A program made the position numbers and the translations under genes. This document shows positions 8,252 through 17,359 of a stretch of 64,000 nucleotides of DNA, piece after piece (the first letter of the stretch is position 1; each line of letters opens with the position of its first letter). Location of the stretch: positions 306,220 through 370,219 of the forward strand of contig CAYPIY010000004.1 of NCBI GenBank assembly GCA_964410965.1, given 5' to 3'. This DNA is from JBBIRG01 sp964410965. Its GTDB lineage: Bacteria; CLD3; SB21; JBBIRG01. A model generated the notes under the pieces. The model had not been told where the DNA came from and ran no database searches. It saw only the letters and a list, made by a program, of their open reading frames with translations.

Positions 8252-9151
8252 ATGCTGAATTTTTTACTGACGATCTTCCTTACTGCTTCAGGTACAACTG
8301 CCTTTTGTTCACCGTTTTCCGGCAAGAACATTCTGGATCTTTTACCGTCCAGCCAAGAATTCATCAACTGGACACTAACCGATTCCGCGAAGATCTATAC
8401 CGGCGAAGACCTTTTCACCATGATCAACGGAGGTGCGGATATTTATATTGAATACGGATTTGTCCGGGTCGCCGCTGCAGATTACTCTAACCAATCACAC
8501 ACCCTTACCGCAGAAATCTACGAAATGAGCAATGAATCCTCTGCTTTCGGGATTTATTCTGTCAGCAAAAACCGTAATGGCGTTATCATTGCGGGTGAAT
8601 GCGAAGCTCAATTAAATACCATGTATATTCTTTTCTACAAAGATCGATATTTCGGAATCCTAAGTTCCGGCGATTCGGCGGAAGTCTCCACAGCGGGTTT
8701 GAAAGAACTATTCCGCTTGATCAACACCAAAATTAATCCGGCATGTAAAAAGCCAAAGCTGGTGAGCATTCTGCCCGCACAAGGATTAAGGGACACCAAA
8801 CTCGTTCATGGATATCTAGGACTCTCAACGATAACGACATTTGATACGCGGGACATCTTTATCTCAAAACAGGCCGTGATAGGCTTTTATGATTCATCTG
8901 AAGTATATATTTTTTATTATCATTCGGAAAAAGAATCCGAGGATGTCTTCAGTACCCTAAAGAAATCCTTTATTTCAGGAGAAAGGTTCACAGATTTTAA
9001 GGACCACCTTTCTTATTTTGAAATGAAAAACCGTAAACATGATACCATTACGGGAACGGTAATAAAAAATCATATTGTCATCCGTCAAAGCAGATACCGG
9101 TACGAGGATATGTCCATTTTTAACAGCATCCGATTTCTGATGATGAAATAA
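8252..9151 (+). CDS. DUF6599-type exported protein
   Basis: A 299-residue protein with a signal peptide (hydrophobic residues 2-18). The stretch GEDLFTMINGGADIYIEYGF at about 50-69 is the most conserved segment of DUF6599-type proteins, followed by AEIYEMSNESSAFGIYS. Function is unknown. It sits directly behind the Tat-exported DUF362 gene, with its stop at the left arm of a hairpin likely to end transcription. The start at 8252 gives a sensible signal peptide although no clear ribosome-binding site is seen. Confidence 0.68.
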   Translation: MLNFLLTIFLTASGTTAFCSPFSGKNILDLLPSSQEFINWTLTDSAKIYTGEDLFTMINGGADIYIEYGFVRVAAADYSNQSHTLTAEIYEMSNESSAFGIYSVSKNRNGVIIAGECEAQLNTMYILFYKDRYFGILSSGDSAEVSTAGLKELFRLINTKINPACKKPKLVSILPAQGLRDTKLVHGYLGLSTITTFDTRDIFISKQAVIGFYDSSEVYIFYYHSEKESEDVFSTLKKSFISGERFTDFKDHLSYFEMKNRKHDTITGTVIKNHIVIRQSRYRYEDMSIFNSIRFLMMK

Positions 9152-9186
9152 GATCAGCCCGTACCGGTGCGATACAGGCTGATCTT
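9150..9186. terminator. Hairpin between convergent genes
   Basis: Perfect 10-bp inverted repeat AAGATCAGCC ... GGCTGATCTT with a 17-base loop. It overlaps the stop codon of the DUF6599 gene and lies 27 bases from the end of the convergent surface-protein gene, so it may act in both directions. There is no strong T-run. Confidence 0.5.
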
Positions 9187-9212
9187 CCAGATAACAGAAA
9201 TTATTTCATCTG

Positions 9213-12200
9213 TTACTTCAACAACAGCATCTTTACGGATTTGAGATATCCCCGGGTGATCAACCTGCAAATATATAAACCTGATGCCGATTGAACCCCT
9301 TGATTATTTTTCCCATCCCAGCGTACGGCATAATATCCGGCGGTTTGTCTCTCTCTGAACAGTGTCCTCACTTCCTGCCCGAGCATGTTGAAAATCTTCA
9401 TTTCAACAAATCCCGCGGTCGGAAGCTGATAACGGATCGTTGTGGACGGATTAAAAGGATTCGGATAATTTTGTTTTAACGCGAAGGTTTGAGGCAGTCC
9501 GAACGGATCTTCCGGCACATCCAAGCCGCCTTCGGTATGGAACCCAAAGGTGTCAGCCGATACAGCCGTCGTTTGGCCGTCCCATGCGGTAACATACCAT
9601 CGATAATGTTCATAATTTTGCCAGATATTTAATAAATCCACTGTGACGGATGTATCCGTTATCCCCGTAATCAATGTGTCATTGATCATCTCACCGGAAG
9701 AAAGCTGCCAGACATACAATTTGTATTCGAGCGTGTCGCCGTCCACATCCTGAGATGCATTCCATGTAAAGGTTACTATTGGTTGTTCATAATCCAGCGT
9801 ATCGCCGTTCTGCGGCTCCAGCAGGCTGAAAACGGCAGGTGCGTCGTTGACCGGATCCACAGTAACAGTAAATGTGTCGCGGGTAGTATGATACCCGTCG
9901 GAAGCGCTGATCTCGATCGTCGCAGTACCATGCTGATCGGGCAGGCTGTGTATGTACAAACTGTCATTAAGGATCGATACCGAAACGCCCACGACCAGCA
10001 GACTATAATCAAAATCCATCGGCGCGCCTTCGGGTTCGGCAAAAACATCATTCAGATCAGCAATGAGTATCGACCCGAAATCTTCGTCAGCCACCAGATT
10101 AGCGACAGACGACACGATTACCGGCGGCAGATTCGCGTTAAATATATTCGTATCGGAGCCAAAAACAATGTCGGAACATTCGGTGAGACTGCCGATGACT
10201 AAAGAACCGCCGTCATTCATTCCGCCGGGCGTGCGTTGCGTAATTGCAGGAAAAATCCATCGTACCGGCGTTTTGAATCCGGCGACCATCGTTGTTTCGT
10301 TGACAGGCTCGGTGATGCCGGCATTAAAATCCTGCGGCAAATAGCGCAGCGTCGGGCTGTAGGAAGCAAACACCAGATCCGCATCCCGCCCGAATTTCCA
10401 ATACCGGGTCAGCGCGCTGTCGGGATACGCGACCATCGGATGACTGCCGGTTTTCAGCGATACCGTCATGTTTCCTGCAGTCGTGACATTGGAAAAATTC
10501 ACAGTCACAGGCGTATACCCGTAGTTATTACCGAGCGGAAAATCTTTTACCGGCGAACCTGTAGTGACGGGCAGACTCAGATTTCCGTTGATGTAACCGC
10601 CTACACGCGTAAAATTGGCCGTTTTGACGATGAACGTGTCTGAAGAGCCGGTTGTGATAATCCCGTTGAGCTGGGTAATGCTGGATACGGTCAGATTGCC
10701 CGCCAGACGCCGGTCGGCAATGATGTTGAACTGCCCCGGCGTATATTCAAATATGCCTGCGGTAAGGCCGGTATCCGTCAGAGTGGTATAATAAGCCCCC
10801 CACGTGCCATAGTTCAGAAGATCGTTTTTGATGTACATATAATTGTAACTGCTGCTCCATGCCGTCGATCCGTAACTGGTAAGATTTCCGTTTACATACA
10901 TCCTTGCGTTATTTCCGACAACGGATACGCCGTTTTCGATGAGGACATTGCCGTTGATGGTCAGCGTATCATTATTATATACCTTTGAACCCGACCCGCC
11001 GAAAGTCGCCAGTGATACCGTATATTTTCCGACAACGGTGTTTTGTGTGCCTCCGCTGAAATACACTTCAGGAACCGCCGTATTTTTCGATGAAACCGAA
11101 CCGTTGTAAAAAACAATACCGCTGCCCGAAACAACGCCGTTGATATATGAAATCCCTGGTCCGTATGTCACCAGCGTGTCAGTGATGGTCGGTACATTCA
11201 GCGTATCTCCGGTATTCACGGTCAATAAATTGAAACGTACCCTACCGGAAACCGAACAGGTCGTATCCACCGTGAATGCGTTGCCGTTGTAATCCCCGGT
11301 TCCGGATATCACCGCAGGCCACTTGACATTCGTAGCGTACATCGTCCATGTTCCGTCGTTCACTACCGAACCGTACATGTTGACCGTCGCGTAATTACTG
11401 GACCACCTGACGGTTCCGTAATTGGTAAGACTGCCGTAAATATCCAGCGTCGCGTTGCCGTTCTCCTGCAAGGTCACACCTGAATTCACGGTCACATTTC
11501 CCCGCAGGACCGACGTCGCGAAATTCTTGTTTCCCGTGCCGCCCATGATAATCGTCGATGCCCCGTATTTGCCGTTAAAAAGCAAACTGCTTCCCGCGAA
11601 CATCAGCGTACCCGTCCCGGAAATTTCTCCGCTTCCCGTAGTGCCGGAATTGCCGGTTATGACCAGCGTATCATTCAGTCCCGTGTATAACCTTGAAGTA
11701 TCCCGTACTTCCAGAGTGTAGATCGTGACCTTTCCGCTGATCGTTCGGCGCCCGTCGACGTAAAAATTAGTCCCGATGTAATGCCCCGTGCCCGATATCA
11801 TCGCCGAATCATGCGCATACGTATTTACAGGCATCCAGCTTCCGTTGTTGATTAAATTGCCGTATGAACGGATCGTGTTGTAATTGCTGGCCCAGTTCAC
11901 TGTCCCGTTATTGGTCAGCGAACCATACGCACTCAGCGTCGTTGTGCCGTTCTCCTGCAGTGTGACACCGGTATTCACCGTTATATTCCCGTAAACGGTC
12001 ATGTCCCCGAACCGCTTCGTGCCGGTACCGGAAAATACGACCAGAGGCGCCGTATATGTTCCGGATATTGAATTCTGATCTGAACCTCCAAAATAAACGG
12101 CCGGTACATTTGTATTCGAGGAATTGACCGATCCATTATAGTACACGCTTCCGCTACCGGCAACGACGCCGTTGATATATGAAATCCCTGGTCCGTATGT

Positions 12201-13484
12201 CACCAGCGTGTCAGTGATGGTCGGTACATTCAGCGTATCTCCGGTATTCACGGTCAATAAATTGAAACGTACCCTACCGGAAACCGAACAGGTCGTATCC
12301 ACCGTGAATGCGTTGCCGTTGTAATCCCCGGTTCCGGATATCACCGCAGGCCACTTGACATTCGTAGCGTACATCGTCCATGTTCCGTCGTTCACTACCG
12401 AACCGTACATGTTGACCGTCGCGTAATTACTGGACCACCTGACGGTTCCGTAATTGGTAAGACTGCCGTAAATATCCAGCGTCGCGTTGCCGTTCTCCTG
12501 CAAGGTCACACCTGAATTCACGGTCACATTTCCCCGCAGGACCGACGTCGCGAAATTCTTGTTTCCCGTGCCGCCCATGATAATCGTCGATGCCCCGTAT
12601 TTGCCGTTAAAAAGCAAACTGCTTCCCGCGAACATCAGCGTACCCGTCCCGGAAATTTCTCCGCTTCCCGTAGTGCCGGAATTGCCGGTTATGACCAGCG
12701 TATCATTCAGTCCCGTGTATAACCTTGAAGTATCCCGTACTTCCAGAGTGTAGATCGTGACCTTTCCGCTGATCGTTCGGCGCCCGTCGACGTAAAAATT
12801 AGTCCCGATGTAATGCCCCGTGCCCGATATCATCGCCGAATCATGCGCATACGTATTTACAGGCATCCAGCTTCCGTTGTTGATTAAATTGCCGTATGAA
12901 CGGATCGTGTTGTAATTGCTGGCCCAGTTCACTGTCCCGTTATTGGTCAGCGAACCATACGCACTCAGCGTCGTTGTGCCGTTCTCCTGCAGTGTGACAC
13001 CGGTATTCACCGTTATATTCCCGTAAACGGTCATGTCCCCGAACCGCTTCGTGCCGGTACCGCCGAATATAAGCGAATCGACAGTATAGGTTCCGGCCAT
13101 CGTCATCCCGGATCCGGTGACCGTTAATTTGCTTCCCGCCGAACCGATACATCCTCCGGATACATTACCGGTCAGAGTGATGGGGTAATTATTGAGATTG
13201 AAGCCGGTAGGATTGCCATGATTATTTTGCAAAGCATGATAATACGCGGCCTGATTACCTGAATCCAGGTATACAGTTACGCCCGTGCTTATGGTTATAT
13301 CGTCGCCGTAAGCCGGCGAGGAATTGGGGCCGTTGCCGTTTGTCCATACAGCCGTTCCCGTTCCGGAACCAGGGCGCCATGAACCGGATCCGACAGCTAC
13401 GGCCTGGGCGAACAAATCTGCTGTTACACAGATAAAAAGGGTAAAGATTATCGCTATGCGGCAGATGTGTATGCTGGCAACCAT
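9213..13484 (-). CDS. Large T9SS-secreted surface protein with duplicated repeat block
   Basis: A 1423-residue protein with a signal peptide (hydrophobic residues about 8-26). The body is Gly/Thr/Asn-rich beta-helix-like sequence in which units such as GTGTKRFGDMTVYGNITVN recur, and residues of one 344-residue period are repeated almost exactly. About 390 residues from the end the repeats give way to a linker, then a cadherin-like region (DEDFGSILIADLNDVF, NDAPAVFSLLEP) and a fibronectin-like segment. The last 80 residues form a type A type IX secretion signal: NYPNPFNPSTTIRYQLP, EMKIFNMLGQEVRTL, GLYICRL, KMLLLK. It is expected to be exported by the Sec pathway, moved across the outer membrane by T9SS and attached to the surface or released. 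Role probably adhesive (inference). Confidence 0.85.
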   Translation of the reverse strand: MVASIHICRIAIIFTLFICVTADLFAQAVAVGSGSWRPGSGTGTAVWTNGNGPNSSPAYGDDITISTGVTVYLDSGNQAAYYHALQNNHGNPTGFNLNNYPITLTGNVSGGCIGSAGSKLTVTGSGMTMAGTYTVDSLIFGGTGTKRFGDMTVYGNITVNTGVTLQENGTTTLSAYGSLTNNGTVNWASNYNTIRSYGNLINNGSWMPVNTYAHDSAMISGTGHYIGTNFYVDGRRTISGKVTIYTLEVRDTSRLYTGLNDTLVITGNSGTTGSGEISGTGTLMFAGSSLLFNGKYGASTIIMGGTGNKNFATSVLRGNVTVNSGVTLQENGNATLDIYGSLTNYGTVRWSSNYATVNMYGSVVNDGTWTMYATNVKWPAVISGTGDYNGNAFTVDTTCSVSGRVRFNLLTVNTGDTLNVPTITDTLVTYGPGISYINGVVAGSGSVYYNGSVNSSNTNVPAVYFGGSDQNSISGTYTAPLVVFSGTGTKRFGDMTVYGNITVNTGVTLQENGTTTLSAYGSLTNNGTVNWASNYNTIRSYGNLINNGSWMPVNTYAHDSAMISGTGHYIGTNFYVDGRRTISGKVTIYTLEVRDTSRLYTGLNDTLVITGNSGTTGSGEISGTGTLMFAGSSLLFNGKYGASTIIMGGTGNKNFATSVLRGNVTVNSGVTLQENGNATLDIYGSLTNYGTVRWSSNYATVNMYGSVVNDGTWTMYATNVKWPAVISGTGDYNGNAFTVDTTCSVSGRVRFNLLTVNTGDTLNVPTITDTLVTYGPGISYINGVVSGSGIVFYNGSVSSKNTAVPEVYFSGGTQNTVVGKYTVSLATFGGSGSKVYNNDTLTINGNVLIENGVSVVGNNARMYVNGNLTSYGSTAWSSSYNYMYIKNDLLNYGTWGAYYTTLTDTGLTAGIFEYTPGQFNIIADRRLAGNLTVSSITQLNGIITTGSSDTFIVKTANFTRVGGYINGNLSLPVTTGSPVKDFPLGNNYGYTPVTVNFSNVTTAGNMTVSLKTGSHPMVAYPDSALTRYWKFGRDADLVFASYSPTLRYLPQDFNAGITEPVNETTMVAGFKTPVRWIFPAITQRTPGGMNDGGSLVIGSLTECSDIVFGSDTNIFNANLPPVIVSSVANLVADEDFGSILIADLNDVFAEPEGAPMDFDYSLLVVGVSVSILNDSLYIHSLPDQHGTATIEISASDGYHTTRDTFTVTVDPVNDAPAVFSLLEPQNGDTLDYEQPIVTFTWNASQDVDGDTLEYKLYVWQLSSGEMINDTLITGITDTSVTVDLLNIWQNYEHYRWYVTAWDGQTTAVSADTFGFHTEGGLDVPEDPFGLPQTFALKQNYPNPFNPSTTIRYQLPTAGFVEMKIFNMLGQEVRTLFRERQTAGYYAVRWDGKNNQGVQSASGLYICRLITRGYLKSVKMLLLK
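11134..12030. repeat. Tandem direct repeat, copy 1 (897 bp)
   Basis: Lies within the surface-protein gene and matches 12166-13062 at a constant offset of 1032 bp with no difference that I could see by reading both copies. 1032 is divisible by three, so the frame is kept (344-residue period). The 135 bp between the copies is only distantly similar to the sequence before copy 1. Confidence 0.9.
12166..13062. repeat. Tandem direct repeat, copy 2 (897 bp)
   Basis: Second copy of the in-frame repeat at 11134-12030. Sequence identity ends sharply at both borders, as expected for a recent duplication or conversion. A collapsed or expanded copy number in the assembly cannot be excluded. Confidence 0.9.
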
Positions 13485-13622
13485 AGTACCTCCTTATTAG
13501 GTAAATGAAAATCAGTATTAGAGGTAATATAAAAAATTTGAGGCTACGTTAGCAATAAAAAAATTAAAACAGACTCTGAATATATTCTATTTGAAAACCA
13601 TGATCTTTGATGTAAGATATTA

Positions 13623-14009
13623 TCATTCGATCCGTTTGATCAAACCATCCTTAGCCTCATATTTTCCGGGTCCGATTTTGAAGGCCGGTCGGGCTTTTAC
13701 GGTCAGATTGCCCTTGGTGTCCTGTCCGGCGGAGACCAGATAATCCAGCACAACATCGGTTTCATTTTTCAGATCAAGTGTCTGACTCGCTTTAATGACC
13801 GTACGGGCTTTCGTGGCCTGCAGAGACAGGTCAGAAGCATTGGAGGACAAATATTTCTGGGTTTTTACATTCGCTTCATCCTGAAGTTTCTTCCATTCGT
13901 CAGCGGAGATGCGTTTCATTTTTTTCAGGTCATCCGTATTATATGACTTATCCTGGGCATACAGATTTCCCAAAACCGACATCGCGATTAAAATCATTAT
14001 CAGGCGCAT
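13623..14009 (-). CDS. Small exported protein of unknown function
   Basis: A 128-residue protein: signal peptide MRLIMILIAMSVLGNLYAQ, then a charged helical part (KKMKRISADEWKKLQDEANVKTQKYL) and a C-terminal part with KARPAFKIGPGKYEAKDG. The ATG at 14009 is chosen over the upstream 14066 start because AAGGAA lies seven bases before it and the signal peptide then begins at residue 1. No family recognised. It stands alone between the surface-protein gene and the divergent gamma-glutamyltransferase gene. Confidence 0.68.
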   Translation of the reverse strand: MRLIMILIAMSVLGNLYAQDKSYNTDDLKKMKRISADEWKKLQDEANVKTQKYLSSNASDLSLQATKARTVIKASQTLDLKNETDVVLDYLVSAGQDTKGNLTVKARPAFKIGPGKYEAKDGLIKRIE

Positions 14010-14150
14010 TGTATATTCCTTCATTAACAGATTTTTAATTCTGACGTAAAAGTAACAAACCTGCATTTTAAAGTCAAACCGAAAATTTATCTGTATTAAA
14101 ATATTTTTTTGATTAAATTTATCCGTAAAATGTCATTCACTGATATTCAA

Positions 14151-15851
14151 ATGAAAAAAATATTCATCTTCGCATTTCTTTTTGTTGTTGACACACACCT
14201 GAATCCACTTTATCCGCAAAGCCATCATCGGAGCGCTTCAGGCAAAAACGGAATTGTCGTTTCGGTGGAAGAAAACGCGTCCAAAATCGGAGTAGACATA
14301 CTAAAAAAGGACGGACACGCCGTGGATGCGGCCATAGCCGTCGCCTTCGCTCTTGCGGTCACCTATCCGCAAGCTGGAAATATAGGCGGAGGAGGATTCA
14401 TGCTCGTGTACCCGTCCAGCGGTGATCCGGTCGCAATCGATTACCGTGAAACGGCTCCGGGCGGTGCGACACCGGATATGTTTCTAAACGCTGACAGTTC
14501 AGTCAACGCCGAACTCAGTGACTACGGGCACCTGGCTGCAGGTGTTCCCGGAACCATCCGCGGATTAGAAACGGCATGGAAAAAGTTCGGCCGTCTTCCG
14601 TGGAAAAAACTGATTGAACCCGCTATACGGCTCGCGGACAGCGGATTCATCCTGAAACCGTTTCATGTGAATCAACTTCTGTTGTTTGAAAAAGACTTGA
14701 AAAAGTATCCGTCGTCAGAAAAAGCGTTTTTTAAATCCGGCGGCCGTCCGTATAAGGCCGGTGAACGATGGATACAGAATGATCTTGCCCGAACGCTGCG
14801 GCTTATCGCCGAAGAAGGCGCCGACGCGTTTTATACCGGATCCATCGCCGACTCGATCGTTGCAGATATGGTACGGCAAAACGGGATCATCACCAAGGAC
14901 GATTTAACATCATACCGCGCAGTGATCCGAACACCCGTCAGGGGAAACTACCGCGGATACGACATTCTCGGCATGCCGCCGCCATCCTCCGGAGGACTGA
15001 CGCTGATTGAAATGCTGAATATTTTTGAAAACCAATCCCCTTCCGTGGCAAGTTTCAGGAATTCGACGGAGGTCCATATATTGATTGAAACAATGCGACT
15101 CGGCTATTTCGATCGCGCGCGGTATATCGGAGACATGGATTTTACGGATGTTCCCGTTGATACGTTTTTATCCAAGAATTACGCGCGGCGACTGTTTCAT
15201 AGCATCAACAGCGAACGCGCTTTGCCGAGCCTTACCCTGACCGGCAACGTCGGAATATTCCGCGAGGACCTTGAAACAACGCATTTTTCAATCATTGATA
15301 AGGAAGGTAACGCTGTTTCAAACACCTATACGCTTGAGGATAATTTCGGATCCAAAGCCGTCATTCAGGGAACAGGGTTTTTAATCAACAATGAAATGCA
15401 TGATTTCAACATCCAGCCGTACTTCGCGAATCACAAAGGATGGAGCGGATTCAATCCCAATCTCATTCAGCCGGGAAAACGCATGCTCAGTTCCATGACG
15501 CCGACGATTGTCCTGAAAGACGGCAAATCGTTTCTCATCACGGGCTCGCCGGGCGGACGCACGATTATCAACACCGTATTCCAGGTCATCATCGGCATGA
15601 TCGATTACAAAATGTCATTACGCGAATCGATTGACCGACCGCGATTCAATCATAACTGGATGCCGGACACGGTCCTGGTCGAAAAAAACCGATGGAAGGA
15701 ACCAATCTTGAAAATCCTGAGATCGAGGGATCACCGGATCGAATTCGCTGATTTCCTCGGCGACGCGCATTCCATCTGGATTGATCCGTCAACCGGCATG
15801 TATTACGGCGAAGCCGACAACAGGCGTATGGGCTGGGCGGAAGGGTATTGA
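14151..15851 (+). CDS. ggt: Gamma-glutamyltransferase
   Basis: About 566 residues with an N-terminal signal peptide (KKIFIFAFLFVV), so periplasmic. Ggt proteins hydrolyse glutathione and other gamma-glutamyl compounds or transfer the glutamyl group; the precursor self-cleaves at a conserved Thr into large and small subunits. Family landmarks: GHAVDAAIAVAFAL, GNIGGGGFML, DYRETAPGGA, AAGVPGTIRGLE, PPSSGGLTLIEML, the processing site TTHFSIIDKEGNAVSNT (second Thr is the expected nucleophile), LSSMTPTIVLKDGK and GSPGGRTIINTV. The reading frame is open from 14109, but the ATG at 14151 puts the signal peptide at the N-terminus. No clear ribosome-binding site. Length is normal for the family. Confidence 0.93.
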   Translation: MKKIFIFAFLFVVDTHLNPLYPQSHHRSASGKNGIVVSVEENASKIGVDILKKDGHAVDAAIAVAFALAVTYPQAGNIGGGGFMLVYPSSGDPVAIDYRETAPGGATPDMFLNADSSVNAELSDYGHLAAGVPGTIRGLETAWKKFGRLPWKKLIEPAIRLADSGFILKPFHVNQLLLFEKDLKKYPSSEKAFFKSGGRPYKAGERWIQNDLARTLRLIAEEGADAFYTGSIADSIVADMVRQNGIITKDDLTSYRAVIRTPVRGNYRGYDILGMPPPSSGGLTLIEMLNIFENQSPSVASFRNSTEVHILIETMRLGYFDRARYIGDMDFTDVPVDTFLSKNYARRLFHSINSERALPSLTLTGNVGIFREDLETTHFSIIDKEGNAVSNTYTLEDNFGSKAVIQGTGFLINNEMHDFNIQPYFANHKGWSGFNPNLIQPGKRMLSSMTPTIVLKDGKSFLITGSPGGRTIINTVFQVIIGMIDYKMSLRESIDRPRFNHNWMPDTVLVEKNRWKEPILKILRSRDHRIEFADFLGDAHSIWIDPSTGMYYGEADNRRMGWAEGY

Positions 15852-15870
15852 GTGCAGCCGGGAAACCATG

Positions 15871-16028
15871 GAACACGGATTACGCGGATGCACACGGATT
15901 TGCACGGATAAGAAAAAAGATATTTGAATTTAAACCTTAGGAATCCATCCAATTAGTGTTAATCCGTGTTCTATTATATGAAACACGGGTCAAACGGATA
16001 TACACAGATTTCCACAGATAAGAAAAAA
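15871..16028. repeat. Pair of CACGGAT-type interspersed repeats
   Basis: Two diverged direct copies of a roughly 48-base unit, beginning AACACGGATTACGCGGAT at about 15870 and AAACACGGGTCAAACGGAT at about 15978; both end in CAGATAAGAAAAAA or CGGATAAGAAAAAA. Short internal CACGGAT/CACAGAT motifs recur every 12-18 bases. Such units are found as intergenic interspersed repeats in many genomes; here they fill the gap between ggt and hpnE. Confidence 0.6.
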
Positions 16029-16042
16029 TACTGTGTTTTTTT

Positions 16043-17359
16043 TTAAACAGATGTTTTCATGATTTTTTCAGCAACCCCATACCCCGATCGTACCGCACTC
16101 TCTATGGTCGATGGTAAACCCGTATCCGTCCAATCCCCGGCGATAAATAGATTTTTCAATGGCGTTTCGTTCGATGGTCTGAACATGCGCTGATTCACCC
16201 GCAAAGAAAAAGTCGCCTTCCGTTGTTTGATGATTGTAAAATCCTGAATAGACATGATTGATGATTCACCGAATAATAATCTCAGATCGGTTTTGATTTT
16301 TACTTTTAAATTTTCCATCGTTTCATCGATCAGTGTATTCGCCGAGCTGACGGTAATCGCGATTGTATCATCGCTTCTCACAAAAACCCACTGAATGACG
16401 TCACCGAAACAGCCGATCATAGATCTTGACGCATCAAAACAATCCGGAAGCCGGTCATAGCCGATATACGCCGAAACAATCGGCGAAGTATGAAAGGTTA
16501 ATGGCTCATTCCATAACCGCTGCTGCTGTTCAGGTGAAAGAATATTCATGAGATCCCATACCGGCGCCGCTGAAATATAATAATCCGCCGTGATCACCTG
16601 TCCGTTTGATAATTCTATTCCTCCTGAACGTTCTCCGGAAATGATGATCCGCTTTACTTGTGATTGATACCGGACTTCACCGCCGCATTCTTCAATGATG
16701 TTCAGCGCCGGCCGTATTAAAAGTTCATGCAATGAAACAGCCGGAATGAAAATCAGCCGGTTCTGTTTGGATGAAAACATTTTTCGTAATGCAGCAAAAA
16801 AAATCACCGGACTGGCGGAATCTAACGTCTCATTCATGACCGCGAGACACAGCGGTTCCCAGAAATACCGGATATGGCCCTTTGTCTGACCATATTGTTT
16901 CATCGTGTCCCTTATGGGCATATTTTGCGCTGATCGCGACTGCAGGATTTTCCTGAATCGTAAAAGAAAAGTGAAGCGCTCAAGCCAAGTCCATTTACCG
17001 AACATCAGAAGTCCTGCAATTGAGCGGGGCACGGCACACCGTCTATTCAGATCACGATATTCGATGGAATGTACCGGAAAAAAATATTTCCCGTTATTCC
17101 TGACGTCGCCTGAATGCAATTCATGGAGAAATTGAAACGTACTCGTATAACATCCCATGAGAACGTGCTGACCGTTGTCGAGCGGCCGATCCGATCCACA
17201 CGTTGGAAAAGAAAATGTCCTGCCGCCGGGCAAGGCCTTTTTTTCCAGAAGCACAACGCGGAAACCCTTGCGGGCCAGGCTCACCCCCGCGGTAATTCCC
17301 GCGAGTCCCGCCCCGATGATCGCGACCGCAGGCCGGGGAATTACTTTTCCTTCCACCAC
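16043..17359 (-). CDS. hpnE: Hydroxysqualene dehydroxylase HpnE
   Basis: A 438-residue FAD-dependent amine-oxidase/phytoene-desaturase-type protein. The Rossmann motif IIGAGLAGITAGVSLARKG (about 14-32) followed by VVLLEKKALPGGR binds FAD; the C-terminal NLFIAGDWTDTGLPSTIESAVRSG is the second FAD contact. HpnE reduces hydroxysqualene to squalene, the last of three steps replacing squalene synthase. The start is a GTG at 17359 that overlaps hpnD by 19 bp, so translation is probably coupled; no strong ribosome-binding site was seen and a slightly different start is possible. The hpnC-hpnD-hpnE order on the minus strand makes the assignment firm. Confidence 0.9.
   Translation of the reverse strand: MVEGKVIPRPAVAIIGAGLAGITAGVSLARKGFRVVLLEKKALPGGRTFSFPTCGSDRPLDNGQHVLMGCYTSTFQFLHELHSGDVRNNGKYFFPVHSIEYRDLNRRCAVPRSIAGLLMFGKWTWLERFTFLLRFRKILQSRSAQNMPIRDTMKQYGQTKGHIRYFWEPLCLAVMNETLDSASPVIFFAALRKMFSSKQNRLIFIPAVSLHELLIRPALNIIEECGGEVRYQSQVKRIIISGERSGGIELSNGQVITADYYISAAPVWDLMNILSPEQQQRLWNEPLTFHTSPIVSAYIGYDRLPDCFDASRSMIGCFGDVIQWVFVRSDDTIAITVSSANTLIDETMENLKVKIKTDLRLLFGESSIMSIQDFTIIKQRKATFSLRVNQRMFRPSNETPLKNLFIAGDWTDTGLPSTIESAVRSGYGVAEKIMKTSV

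Noticed and set aside
11455..12753. Two identical plus-strand open frames (11455-11721 and 12487-12753)
   Set aside because: They are the antisense of the duplicated block in the surface-protein gene; no ribosome-binding site or signal of their own.
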